Below, piece by piece: positions 28,910 through 37,106 of a stretch of DNA of 64,000 nucleotides. Under the pieces are notes generated by a model. That model did no database searches, was not told the DNA's origin, and saw only the letters and a list, made by a program, of their open reading frames with translations. Both the position numbers and the translations under genes were made by a program. Each line of letters starts with the position of its first letter. Position 1 is the first letter of the stretch. This DNA comes from a bacterium. Its GTDB lineage: Bacteria > Desulfobacterota > Binatia > Binatales > Binataceae. The DNA lies in assembly GCA_014896235.1 (NCBI GenBank), contig JADBKU010000016.1:55996-119995 (forward strand), in the 5' to 3' direction.

Positions 28910-29194
28910 ATGAGCGCAGAGAACTTGACCGACGGACCGGTCGAACCGGAAGCCACAGGCCGCGCGGCGGAAGAAGACAGCGACCTGCTGGCGTCGAAGC
29001 TCTCGAAGGAACTGAACAACTGGCGGCGGCGGCGCACGTCGGGCCAGCCACGGCGCAACGATGGACCGCGCGGCAACTTTCAGTCCGATCCGGCGCGAAC
29101 GATCAAGGTTCGGGGCCACGAAACACTGGTGATTCGCAAGCCGAAGCTAAGCCCGAAACCTCCGGTCGCGAACAGCGACCGCGACAGCCGCTGA
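28910..29194 (+). CDS. Small basic protein of unknown function
   Basis: A 94-residue, probably disordered protein. The acidic N-terminus (DGPVEPEATGRAAEEDSDLL) changes to a strongly basic middle (NNWRRRRTSGQPRRND) and tail (IRKPKLSPKPP). No family is recognised. The start ATG at 28910 has GGAAAGGTG upstream, which supports translation. It is convergent with the LolC/E permease gene. The base composition looks like its neighbours. Confidence 0.5.
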   Translation: MSAENLTDGPVEPEATGRAAEEDSDLLASKLSKELNNWRRRRTSGQPRRNDGPRGNFQSDPARTIKVRGHETLVIRKPKLSPKPPVANSDRDSR

Positions 29195-29266
29195 TTCTCC
29201 GCCAGATTCGCCGACGCCGAGTGGAACAACGGCGCGTTCTTGCGGGCGCGCCGCGGCGGAGCGTGT

Positions 29267-30493
29267 TCAGCTGCGGAAGATTTCCACGGGCATCTCGCGC
29301 GACGCCTGCCGCGCCGGATAGAAAGTCGCGACCCAGCACAGCAGCATCGAGGCGATCGCCACCACGACATACGAGAACGGTTGAAAGGCGACGGGCAGCG
29401 TCGCGATGCCATAGATTTCTTTTTGAATATGAATGAAGTGATAGCGTCCCAATGCGAAGCAAGTCGCCGCGCCCAGCGCCAATCCGGCAATCGTGCCGAT
29501 CGCGCCGACGATTAGCCCCTTAAGCACGAAAATCGATCGCACTTCCCGGCGCGTGGCGCCCATCGCCATCAGCACGGCGATATCCTTGCGCTTTTCCATC
29601 ACCACCATGATCAGTGTGGCGACAAGATTGAACGCGGCGACGCCGATCAACAGCAGCAGCACGAGCGCATAAACGCGCTTCAGCAACTCGAATCCGGCCG
29701 CGGCGGATTCGTTGAATTCCATCCAATTGCTGACGCGATAACCCGGACCGAACGTCGCGCTCAGCCGCCGGGTAATCGCGCTGGTCTGATCGAGATTGTT
29801 CAGGCGCAATTCGATGCCATCCACCTTGCCGGGGCGTCCGAAGAACGCCTGCGCATTCTCCAAACGCATGAACGCCAGATCGCGATCAAGGAATGCGACG
29901 CCCGACTCGAAGATCGCGCCGACCGTGAAATGTCCTGTGCGCGTCGAAATCTCGTTATCAGGACCCGCGGCCACGGGCGCGACGGCGGTCAGCGGATCGC
30001 CGACGCCGACTTTCAGTTTTTCGGCGAGCGTGGAGCCAAGCGCGACTTCGCCGTCGGAAGCGGGCGGCGCCTGAGACAAATTCGCGAGCGAACCAGCCTG
30101 GATGTAGCGCTTGAGTTGGCCGACGATCGCCGCATTCCGCGGGTCGATGCCGCGCACTATCACGCCGCTGATCCCGCGCGGCGAACTCATCATCGCCTGG
30201 CCGACGAGGAACGGATCGGAGCCGGCGACTCCGGGAACCGCATCTGCGCGCGCGAGCAATTCGGACGCGTTGCCGATCGATCCGGAGTAACTCAGGATTT
30301 CGACCTGCGGCGTGAGCGTCAGGATACGCTGGCGGAGGCTGCGCTCGAATCCGCCCATCACGGCAAGCACCACCACCAACGCCGCGACGCCGATCATGAC
30401 GCCGACCGCGGTGAATACGGTCGTGACCGAAATGAACGCGTCGCGCCGGCGCGCGCGCAAATAGCGCGCCGCGATATTTAGTTCGTAACGCAA
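29267..30493 (-). CDS. LolC/LolE-family lipoprotein-releasing ABC permease
   Basis: A 408-residue permease. It begins with MRYELNIAARYLRARRRDAFISVTTVFTAVGVMIGVAALVVVLAVMGGF, the classical LolC/E start, then a large periplasmic domain (about 50-270) and three C-terminal helices, with VMEKRKDIAVLMAMGATRREV before the penultimate one. The role is extraction of outer-membrane lipoproteins from the inner membrane together with LolD, which is not adjacent. The start is TTG at 30493, chosen because homologues begin exactly there; its ribosome-binding site is weak. A single LolC/E subunit could form a homodimer (LolF-like). Confidence 0.9.
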   Translation of the reverse strand: MRYELNIAARYLRARRRDAFISVTTVFTAVGVMIGVAALVVVLAVMGGFERSLRQRILTLTPQVEILSYSGSIGNASELLARADAVPGVAGSDPFLVGQAMMSSPRGISGVIVRGIDPRNAAIVGQLKRYIQAGSLANLSQAPPASDGEVALGSTLAEKLKVGVGDPLTAVAPVAAGPDNEISTRTGHFTVGAIFESGVAFLDRDLAFMRLENAQAFFGRPGKVDGIELRLNNLDQTSAITRRLSATFGPGYRVSNWMEFNESAAAGFELLKRVYALVLLLLIGVAAFNLVATLIMVVMEKRKDIAVLMAMGATRREVRSIFVLKGLIVGAIGTIAGLALGAATCFALGRYHFIHIQKEIYGIATLPVAFQPFSYVVVAIASMLLCWVATFYPARQASREMPVEIFRS

Positions 30494-30559
30494 TCGACCA
30501 ATCCGGCCAGGCGGAAAATTGGCGCGCGACCAAGATGGGCCTTCACGCCGCCGCGGCGC

Positions 30560-31777
30560 CTAATATATCACTTTGTCGCGCCGAAGCCGTTCGATCTCGT
30601 CGTCTTTCATTCCCAGAATTTCGCGAAAGACTTCGTCGTTATGCTGGCCGAGCGCCGGCGCCGGACGCCGCAAGTCGCCGGGCGTGCGGCTCATCCGATG
30701 CTCCAGTCCCTCATACGGCGACGGGCCCATCTCCTTATGGTCCAGCCACCGCCAGAAGCCGAAAGCTTCGAGATTTTCGTCGCGATGCAAATCCATGCAG
30801 TTCTGAACCGGATATGCCGCGACTCCGGCCCTTTGCAGGGCTTCGGTCAACTCTTCGGCGGAGCGGCCGCGAACCGCCGCTCCGATCGTTTCGTCGAGCG
30901 CATCGCGGTCGCGCATCCGCGCGCGCATCGTTGCGAATCGGCCGGCGGAATCGTCGATGCGCAGGACTTTCGTCAAGGCCGACCATTCGGAATCCGCGCC
31001 AACCGCGATCGAAATCCAGCGCTCATGGCCGTCTTCGTCGGCGCATCGGTAGGCGCCGTGCGGCGCATAGCGTGAGGATTTGTTGCCCTCGGGTCCGAGC
31101 ACGCGGCCGGTCGCGAAATAATCGACGAGCATCGGCGCGAGATTGTGCAGCGCCGCTTCGTACTGCGACATGTCTATGTACTGCCCCTTGCCGGTCCGAC
31201 GCCGATAATCCAGCGCGGCGATCAACGCGCAAGCGGAAAAGCGCGGCGCGATAAAATCCGTGAACGCGCCGTACGGCGGGCATGGTTCGTCTTTCGAGTA
31301 TCCGGAAATGTGATAGAACCCCGACAACGCCGCCATCAGATTGCCAAATCCGGGATAATCGCGATGCGGCCCGGTCTGGCCCTGCATGCACGTCGAAAGC
31401 ATGATCAGATCGGGCTTGATCGCGCGGAGCCGTTCGTAATCAAGGCCCCAGTTGCGCAGCGTCTTGGGCGTGAAGCTCTCCGTCACAAGATCGGCCCACG
31501 GCAGCATCCGCAGAAAAATTTCGCGCGCCTCGGGCTTGCTCATGTCGAGCGTGATTCCGCGCTTGGAGGTATTGAAGCTCGCGAAGAATTGGCTGCGATC
31601 GACGCCGGGCTGCGCGTCTTTCCATGGCGGCGCCAGCCTGAGGCCGTCGAGCCGGGCCGCGGATTCGATCCGGACGACGTCGGCGCCGTAATCCGCGAGA
31701 TACTTGGTGGTCACGGGACCGACCGCGTACCAGGTGAAATCCAGTACGTGAATTCCTTCGAACGGCAATTTGCCCAT
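30560..31777 (-). CDS. CaiB/BaiF-family (type III) CoA-transferase, subunit 1
   Basis: A 405-residue family III CoA-transferase: GIHVLDFTWYAVGPVTTKYLADYGADVVRIE at the start, SFNTSKRGITLDM, and the large and small domains with PPYGAFTDFIAPRFSACALIAALDYRRRTGKGQYIDMSQYE. The catalytic Asp is expected near the IDMSQYE to DYFATG region but I cannot pin it. These enzymes move CoA between carboxylic acids. ATG 31777 with GGAGG upstream is preferred to a GTG at 31798. The neighbouring gene encodes a second, different CaiB protein, suggesting a heteromeric enzyme as in BbsEF-type transferases; the substrate is unknown. Confidence 0.85.
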   Translation of the reverse strand: MGKLPFEGIHVLDFTWYAVGPVTTKYLADYGADVVRIESAARLDGLRLAPPWKDAQPGVDRSQFFASFNTSKRGITLDMSKPEAREIFLRMLPWADLVTESFTPKTLRNWGLDYERLRAIKPDLIMLSTCMQGQTGPHRDYPGFGNLMAALSGFYHISGYSKDEPCPPYGAFTDFIAPRFSACALIAALDYRRRTGKGQYIDMSQYEAALHNLAPMLVDYFATGRVLGPEGNKSSRYAPHGAYRCADEDGHERWISIAVGADSEWSALTKVLRIDDSAGRFATMRARMRDRDALDETIGAAVRGRSAEELTEALQRAGVAAYPVQNCMDLHRDENLEAFGFWRWLDHKEMGPSPYEGLEHRMSRTPGDLRRPAPALGQHNDEVFREILGMKDDEIERLRRDKVIY

Positions 31778-31800
31778 CGATACGCCAACCTCCGGCACGG

Positions 31801-33060
31801 CTAAATCGCGCCGACCGCGCGCAGCTCGACGATTTCGCGTGCGCTCAATCCGAGCAGAGCGCCGTAGATTTCGCCGTTGTGCTCGCCCAGTTGCGGCGCC
31901 GGACCCTGCGGCCCGACCGGCGTCTCGCTCAGCTTCGCGAAAGCGCCCGGCAGCGTCAGCGCGCGATTAAGTCCGCGATGCTCGACCGTGACGAAATAGC
32001 CGCGCGCCTTTAACTGCGGGTCTTCGGCGATATCGGCGGCGTCCGCGACCGGCGCTCCGAAGAGCCTGCGTTTGAGAATATTCGCCCACAATTCTTTCTT
32101 GGTTTTGCCAAGGAAAAATTTCTGCACGGCCTCTTCGGTGCGCTCGAGTTCTTCCAGGTCCGCCGCCGTCGCCGCCATGAAGCTGGTTGGCGTCAGCGAT
32201 TTCAGTCCGCCCTCGCGGGTCAGCCAATCGGGAGCGGCGCCTTCTTCTTTCATCCAGGCGATCACCGCATTCGTCGAGCCGAGGTATGGACCGCCCGCGA
32301 TTATGAACGAGATAAACCCGTCGGCGCATCGATACACGGTTTTACGCCGCCCGCCGACCGCGCCGCTGAACACTCCGCTGCGCCGCAGATAATTGCCGTG
32401 CAACAACGGCATCGCCTGCTCGTTCATCAGCGTCCACGCGACGCAGGCCTGCATGTCAACCACGATATGTTGCCCAAGGCCGTCGGCCGCGCGCGCGTAG
32501 TAAGCGATCATCGCGGCGACCGCGGCTTCGGCCGCCGCGTGCAACCAAGCCTGCGGCACGCTCATCTGGATCGGCGGCTTGCCTTCTTCGCCCATCAGAA
32601 ACATCGCGCCGCCTGCGGCCCATCCGTTGATGTCCGCGGCCTTGTAGTCTTTGCCCGGCCCACGGTCGCCGAACGCGGTGACGGTCGCATGAATCAGGCC
32701 CGGATTCAGCGCGGCCAGCGCCTCGTACCCAATTCCGAGCGATTGCAGATAACCGAGGGGAAACGAGTCCACCAGAAAATCCGCATGTTCCGCGAGCATT
32801 CGCAGAAGCTGACGCCCGTCCTCGCAATCGAGGTTCAGGGTTATCGATTTTTTGCCAGCGTTCCACGCCAAAAAGCCGAGTCCGCGATCGAGACCCGGCT
32901 GGTCTTCCAGAAACGGCGGAATATTGCGGCTGGAACATCCGCAGGGCGGCTCGACCTTGATCACCTCGGCGCCCATGTCGGCGAAGATTTTCCCGCATAG
33001 CGCGCCCTTCTCGTCCGAAAGGTCGAGCATCCGCAGGCCCTTGAGCAATTCCGAGCGCAT
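31801..33060 (-). CDS. CaiB/BaiF-family (type III) CoA-transferase, subunit 2
   Basis: A 419-residue family III CoA-transferase with KGLRMLDLSDEKGALCGKIFADMGAEVIKVEPP, WNAGKKSITLNLDCEDG, and PGLIHATVTAFGDRGPGKDYKAADINGWAAGG. It keeps the overall fold but differs strongly from the CoA-transferase that follows it 23 nt downstream. The ATG at 33060 has GGGGAG upstream and begins where homologues begin; the frame runs back to 33123 without support. Together the two genes probably make one enzyme. A pantothenate kinase gene lies upstream on the same strand. Confidence 0.85.
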   Translation of the reverse strand: MRSELLKGLRMLDLSDEKGALCGKIFADMGAEVIKVEPPCGCSSRNIPPFLEDQPGLDRGLGFLAWNAGKKSITLNLDCEDGRQLLRMLAEHADFLVDSFPLGYLQSLGIGYEALAALNPGLIHATVTAFGDRGPGKDYKAADINGWAAGGAMFLMGEEGKPPIQMSVPQAWLHAAAEAAVAAMIAYYARAADGLGQHIVVDMQACVAWTLMNEQAMPLLHGNYLRRSGVFSGAVGGRRKTVYRCADGFISFIIAGGPYLGSTNAVIAWMKEEGAAPDWLTREGGLKSLTPTSFMAATAADLEELERTEEAVQKFFLGKTKKELWANILKRRLFGAPVADAADIAEDPQLKARGYFVTVEHRGLNRALTLPGAFAKLSETPVGPQGPAPQLGEHNGEIYGALLGLSAREIVELRAVGAI

Positions 33061-33204
33061 CGTTCGGCTCCCCAGGCGAATTTGAATGCGCGGCCGCGCG
33101 ATAAATCGGCGAACGACCGGCAAGCGCGCACAGCGAGCGGATTGTAACCGCTTCGGCGCGCGATGCGAAGTGGAATCAGGCTGCCCGAGGGACCGAAATG
33201 ACGG

Positions 33205-34014
33205 CTATTGCATCGCCGCGCGCGCCGCGCCGATCGCGGTCGCGTAGTCGGCGTGTTCGGGAATCAGGAAACCGCGGCCGAAAACGAAGTTCAATCGCTT
33301 GACCTTCTGCATGAAGCGGAAAATGCGCGTCAATTTTCCGGTCAATACGATATCTTCCTGACCGCACGCGCGCGCCGCCGCGATACTCAGCACCGAGACG
33401 ACCTCGACGATCATGTTCATGATGGCCAGCGCTTTGTCCTCGGCGGTCGCGTCCGCGCCGACCTTGCCGAAATTCGAGGCGGTGGTGCCGGGCGGCAGGT
33501 CGCCGATCGCTCCGCCCGCGATGTCGTGCACGGTCAGGTCCACGCGGCTTAAATCGCCGCGCGCCGCCATCGCTTCCAGCGTTTCCAAAGTGGAAACGCC
33601 AAGCATATGTTTCGAGAGTCCGCGCAGGGTGCCGCCGCCGAGACCGGTCCCGCTGACATGCTCGATTTTTTCGCCGGTCACGGAAACGATCGCCGTGCCG
33701 GTGCCAAGCGAAACGACCAGCGCGTTCTTGCGCGCCGCCAGCGAGGTGCCGCCGATGCCGATTGCGGAAAACTCGTTCACTTTGACGACCGGCCGTCCGA
33801 GCAGGGTTTCGCCGAGCACGCGCGAGCCCGCGCCGGTGGCCGCGACCCGTTCGACGCGATCAAGTTGAAGGCCGCAAGATTCGACCAGTTTTCCGAGCGC
33901 GCCCGCCGCCGCGGCGATAGGGTCGTTAGCTTCGATGGTGACGACGTGAACCCCGCCATTGTCGAGGATCACGGCGTCCGTGGTGGATCCGCCGATATCG
34001 ATTCCGACGAGCAT
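33205..34014 (-). CDS. coaW: Type II pantothenate kinase
   Basis: Phosphorylates pantothenate, the first step of CoA synthesis. The 269 residues show the actin-like ATPase phosphate motif MLVGIDIGGSTTDAVI, the second phosphate region VVSLGTGTAIVSV, the GTGLGGGTLRGLSKHMLG stretch, and VDLTVHDIAGGAIGDLPPGTTASNFGKV. The last aligns with the S. aureus CoaW segment DLTAANFGHV. This separates it from BadF/HgdC-type activators, which share the N-terminal motif. Type II enzymes are uncommon in bacteria and often resist feedback by CoA. It precedes two CoA-transferase genes on the same strand after a 144-nt gap. Confidence 0.8.
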   Translation of the reverse strand: MLVGIDIGGSTTDAVILDNGGVHVVTIEANDPIAAAAGALGKLVESCGLQLDRVERVAATGAGSRVLGETLLGRPVVKVNEFSAIGIGGTSLAARKNALVVSLGTGTAIVSVTGEKIEHVSGTGLGGGTLRGLSKHMLGVSTLETLEAMAARGDLSRVDLTVHDIAGGAIGDLPPGTTASNFGKVGADATAEDKALAIMNMIVEVVSVLSIAAARACGQEDIVLTGKLTRIFRFMQKVKRLNFVFGRGFLIPEHADYATAIGAARAAMQ

Positions 34015-34146
34015 AGTCTGGTGCCGACTCCTGTTCAGCCCGCTCCCAAGCTAGAACATCAAGTAACCGCGGCGCAATCCGGCATTTTTTGACAGGCGTC
34101 CGCGTGGGCGGTTTCACGTTCGCGCGGTTATGCTAAGTTCGCCGCG

Positions 34147-35505
34147 ATGGCGCGACGAAAAAACGACGAAAGCCGCGGCCTTTTCGCAACGCCGCGCGCT
34201 CCGGCGCAACCGCTCGCGGATCGGATGCGGCCGCGCACGCTCGCCGAAGTCGTCGGACAGGAACACCTGCTCGGGCCGGGCAAGCTGCTGGCGCAGATGG
34301 CGGGGACCGGCGCGATTCATTCAATTATTCTCTGGGGTCCGCCGGGAACCGGCAAGACGACCATCGCGCTGCTGCTCGCGCGCCAATCCGGGGCGGTTTT
34401 CAAAACCCTCGCCGCGGTCTCAGCCGGAGTCGCCGACCTGCGCGAGGCGGTCGAGGAAGCGCGGCGCGCGCTTGAGCTCGAAGGCCGCCGCACCATCATT
34501 TTCATCGACGAAATCCATCGCTGGAACCGCGCCCAACAGGACGCCGTTTTGCCGCACGTGGAAAGCGGCCTGGTCACGCTGATCGGCGCGACCACCGAGA
34601 ATCCGTCATTCGAAGTAATTTCGCCGCTGCTTTCACGAGCGCGCGTGCTGGTGCTCAAGCCGCTCGGCGATGACGCGATAGCGGCGCTGGTCCGGCGCGC
34701 GCTCGCGGATCGCGAACGCGGTCTCGGCGCGATGAATCTCACGCTCGCCGATGATGCGCTCGACGAGATCGTTAGAGTTTCCAGCGGCGACGCGCGGCGC
34801 GCGCTCGGCACGCTGGAAGTCGCGGCGGAACTGGCGCAGAGCGCCGGACGGCGTGCGATCGCGATCGGCGACGTCACCGAGGCCGCGCAGCACAAGGCGC
34901 TGCAATACGATCGCGCCGGCGAAGAGCACTACAACGTAATTTCGGCGTTCATCAAAAGCATGCGCGCGAGCGATCCCGACGCGGCGCTCTACTGGATGAC
35001 GCGGATGATCGAGGCGGGAGAAGATCCATTGTTCATCGTGCGCCGGATGGCGATTTTCGCTTCCGAAGACATCGGCAACGCCGATCCGCGCGCGCTGCAG
35101 ATTGCGATCGCGGTCAAGGACGCCGTGGATTTCGTCGGACTCCCGGAAGGAATCATTCCGCTCGCGCAGGGCGTGACCTATCTTGCGAGCGCGCCGAAAT
35201 CCAACGCTTCATATCTCGCGATGAACGCCGCGCGCGACGCCGCCCGCCAGCACGGCGCGCTGCCGGTTCCGATGCATCTGCGGAACGCGCCGACCGGGCT
35301 GATGCGGGAACTCGGATACGGCTCGGGCTATAAATATCCGCACGAATACGAAGGGGCGCTGGCCAATCAGGATTGCCTGCCCGAGAAACTAATCGGCGCG
35401 ATTTACTATTCGCCGTCCGACCGCGGCTACGAAGCGCGCATCCGCGAATACCTGGAACGCGTGCGCAAGGCGCGCGCCGCTACGCGCGGACGCCGCTCTG
35501 ATTAG
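34147..35505 (+). CDS. rarA: Replication-associated recombination protein A (RarA/MgsA)
   Basis: AAA+ ATPase acting at stalled replication forks. The 452 residues show LADRMRPRTLAEVVGQEHLLG, Walker A GPPGTGKTTIA, Walker B IIFIDEIHRWN, sensor 1 LIGATTENPSFEVISPLLSR, and the C-terminal tetramerisation domain (YDRAGEEHYNVISAFIKSMRASDPDAALYWMTRMIEAGEDP). That C-terminal part sets RarA apart from RuvB and clamp-loader subunits. The ATG at 34147 follows the divergent region after coaW; its promoter was not clearly identified. Its stop overlaps a convergent small gene by four bases. Confidence 0.96.
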   Translation: MARRKNDESRGLFATPRAPAQPLADRMRPRTLAEVVGQEHLLGPGKLLAQMAGTGAIHSIILWGPPGTGKTTIALLLARQSGAVFKTLAAVSAGVADLREAVEEARRALELEGRRTIIFIDEIHRWNRAQQDAVLPHVESGLVTLIGATTENPSFEVISPLLSRARVLVLKPLGDDAIAALVRRALADRERGLGAMNLTLADDALDEIVRVSSGDARRALGTLEVAAELAQSAGRRAIAIGDVTEAAQHKALQYDRAGEEHYNVISAFIKSMRASDPDAALYWMTRMIEAGEDPLFIVRRMAIFASEDIGNADPRALQIAIAVKDAVDFVGLPEGIIPLAQGVTYLASAPKSNASYLAMNAARDAARQHGALPVPMHLRNAPTGLMRELGYGSGYKYPHEYEGALANQDCLPEKLIGAIYYSPSDRGYEARIREYLERVRKARAATRGRRSD

Positions 35506-35735
35506 TTAGCCGGCCGCGTCGTCTCGACGCCCATCGGCTCAATGCCGGTGAATGCGCCCGCGGCGTCAAAATCGAAACCGATTGCGACGACGCTATCGAC
35601 CTTGCATACGTGGCAGCGTTTGACGCCGAAGTCGAAGATGAAGCGCTGGCCGCCGCGCGCGGTCTCACGCCCGCAAAAACAAAATCCAAGAAGAATCAGC
35701 GCGAAGAATAATCGACGCGAAAGCGCGGCCGACAT
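35502..35735 (-). CDS. Small secreted CxxC protein of unknown function
   Basis: A 77-residue frame opening with ATG at 35735: a signal-peptide-like start (LSRRLFFALILLGFCFCG), then FIFDFGVKRCHVCKVDSVVAIGFDFDAAGAF. The C-x2-C pair in the mature part and two Cys in the signal could mark a lipoprotein or a thiol protein. No family is recognised and no operon partner is evident; the next minus-strand gene upstream (HU) is 100 nt away. The signal-peptide pattern is the main reason to believe it. Confidence 0.45.
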   Translation of the reverse strand: MSAALSRRLFFALILLGFCFCGRETARGGQRFIFDFGVKRCHVCKVDSVVAIGFDFDAAGAFTGIEPMGVETTRPAN

Positions 35736-35837
35736 CGGCAATCCAGTATGCGATTGAGCTTTGCCCTGAAACGCGCGCCGCGGGACCGGGCGTCACATCC
35801 CAACCCCGCGGCGTCGCTAAACGTTTAAGTAAATGAA

Positions 35838-36119
35838 TCAGCGGGTTCCGAGCACGGAATCCTTCAGAGATTTCGCCGGCGTGAAGCGCAGGCGCGTACG
35901 CGCGGGAATTTTGATTTGCGCGCCGGTCATCGGATTGCGCCCCATCCGCGCCTTGGTCTTGCGCTTGCGGAAAATTCCAAGGCCCGCCAGACGCAGCGAA
36001 CCCTCCTTCTTAAGCTCTCGGACTACGAGACTCGTAAGCTCTTCGAGCGCCGACTTCGCCTGCTTCTTCGTGATGCCGAGTTTGTCGGCAAGATGGGCTG
36101 CGACCTGCGACTGCGTCAT
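35838..36119 (-). CDS. HU-family DNA-binding protein
   Basis: A 93-residue nucleoid protein: MTQSQVAAHLADKLGITKKQAKSALEELTSLVVRELKKEGSLRLAGLGIFRKRKTKARMGRNPMTG is the HU/IHF helical body, beta arm and RNP-type signature, ending in KSLKDSVLGTR. It binds and bends DNA non-specifically. The start is the ATG at 36119, because GGAGG lies six bases upstream; another ATG at 36122 overlaps that site. It lies 210 nt downstream of truA, possibly as a separate transcript. Confidence 0.93.
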   Translation of the reverse strand: MTQSQVAAHLADKLGITKKQAKSALEELTSLVVRELKKEGSLRLAGLGIFRKRKTKARMGRNPMTGAQIKIPARTRLRFTPAKSLKDSVLGTR

Positions 36120-36329
36120 CATCCTCCTCCTTGCGGCCCGATTTTGGCCTGTTTCCAAGCGTGAACGAGAGAACGCCGTAATTCAAGCGTCCTTCGCGCA
36201 CTTTCGCCTACAACCATGCGGATTTTTGCACAAGCGATCGCTGGAACAGGCGCGGGGCGTTGAAAACGCGCCGGCGGCGGCCGTAAATCAGCGCCTGACG
36301 GCAGGTTTGCGACTTCGCGGCGCGCGAAA

Positions 36330-37061
36330 TCAATAATTCACGGCGATCAAAAAAAGTCCGGCTGCCGGCGCGGCGGCCGGCGCCCGCGCGCGATCGCGCG
36401 ACGCGAGAATTCCGGCGATGTCTTCCGGCGACAACCGGCCGCGGCCGGCTTCGACCATCGCCGCGACCATCGTTCTGACCATCCGGCGCAGGAACGCCGT
36501 CGCCTCGACGCGATAGATCAAAAAATCGCCGTCGCGCCGCCATTGACTCGCGATGATCCGTCGCGTCGTCGTGCGTTCTTCAGAACCGAGCGAACGGAAG
36601 GCCGCGAAATCATGCTCGCCGATGAAGACTTCCGCGGCTTGCGCCATCACGTTCAGATCGAGCGCGCCTGGCAGCAGCCATGAGTGGCGATATTCAAATG
36701 CCGAGCGCCGGTCACGATTCAGCACGCGATATTCGTAAATTCGCGACCGTGCCGACCGCCGCGGATCGAAATCGTCCGCCGCCGCGGCGGCTTCGAGAAT
36801 CGCGATATCCGGCGGCAGCAGCGCGTTCAGCGCGCGCTGCAGGTCTTCGGGATCGAACGCGCGCAGCAGATCGAACGCCGCGACCTGTCCGCGCGCGTGC
36901 ACGCCCGCGTCGGTGCGTCCGGCGCCATGCACCCGCACAGCGGCGCCGAAGATGCGGGCCAGCGCCTCCTCGATCCGCGCTTGAATCGAATCCGCGCCCG
37001 CTTGAATCTGCCAGCCCGCGTAATTCGCGCCGTCGTATTCGAGAGTGATGCGGATTTTCAT
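36330..37061 (-). CDS. truA: tRNA pseudouridine(38-40) synthase TruA
   Basis: Modifies uridines 38-40 in the tRNA anticodon stem. The 243 residues show RITLEYDGANYAGWQIQ, the catalytic Asp in GAGRTDAGVHARGQVAAFD, and a C-terminal FLIYRVEATAFLRRMVRTMVAAMVEAGRG, all diagnostic. The C-terminus (SRDRARAPAAAPAAGLFLIAVNY) is typical. It follows the Asd-like gene after 45 nt and ends the leuB-asd-truA run seen in many proteobacteria. Confidence 0.96.
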   Translation of the reverse strand: MKIRITLEYDGANYAGWQIQAGADSIQARIEEALARIFGAAVRVHGAGRTDAGVHARGQVAAFDLLRAFDPEDLQRALNALLPPDIAILEAAAAADDFDPRRSARSRIYEYRVLNRDRRSAFEYRHSWLLPGALDLNVMAQAAEVFIGEHDFAAFRSLGSEERTTTRRIIASQWRRDGDFLIYRVEATAFLRRMVRTMVAAMVEAGRGRLSPEDIAGILASRDRARAPAAAPAAGLFLIAVNY

Positions 37062-37106
37062 CGATATGCGGCGCCGCGCGATAGCCCGCTGGAACGCCGG
37101 GCCGGC

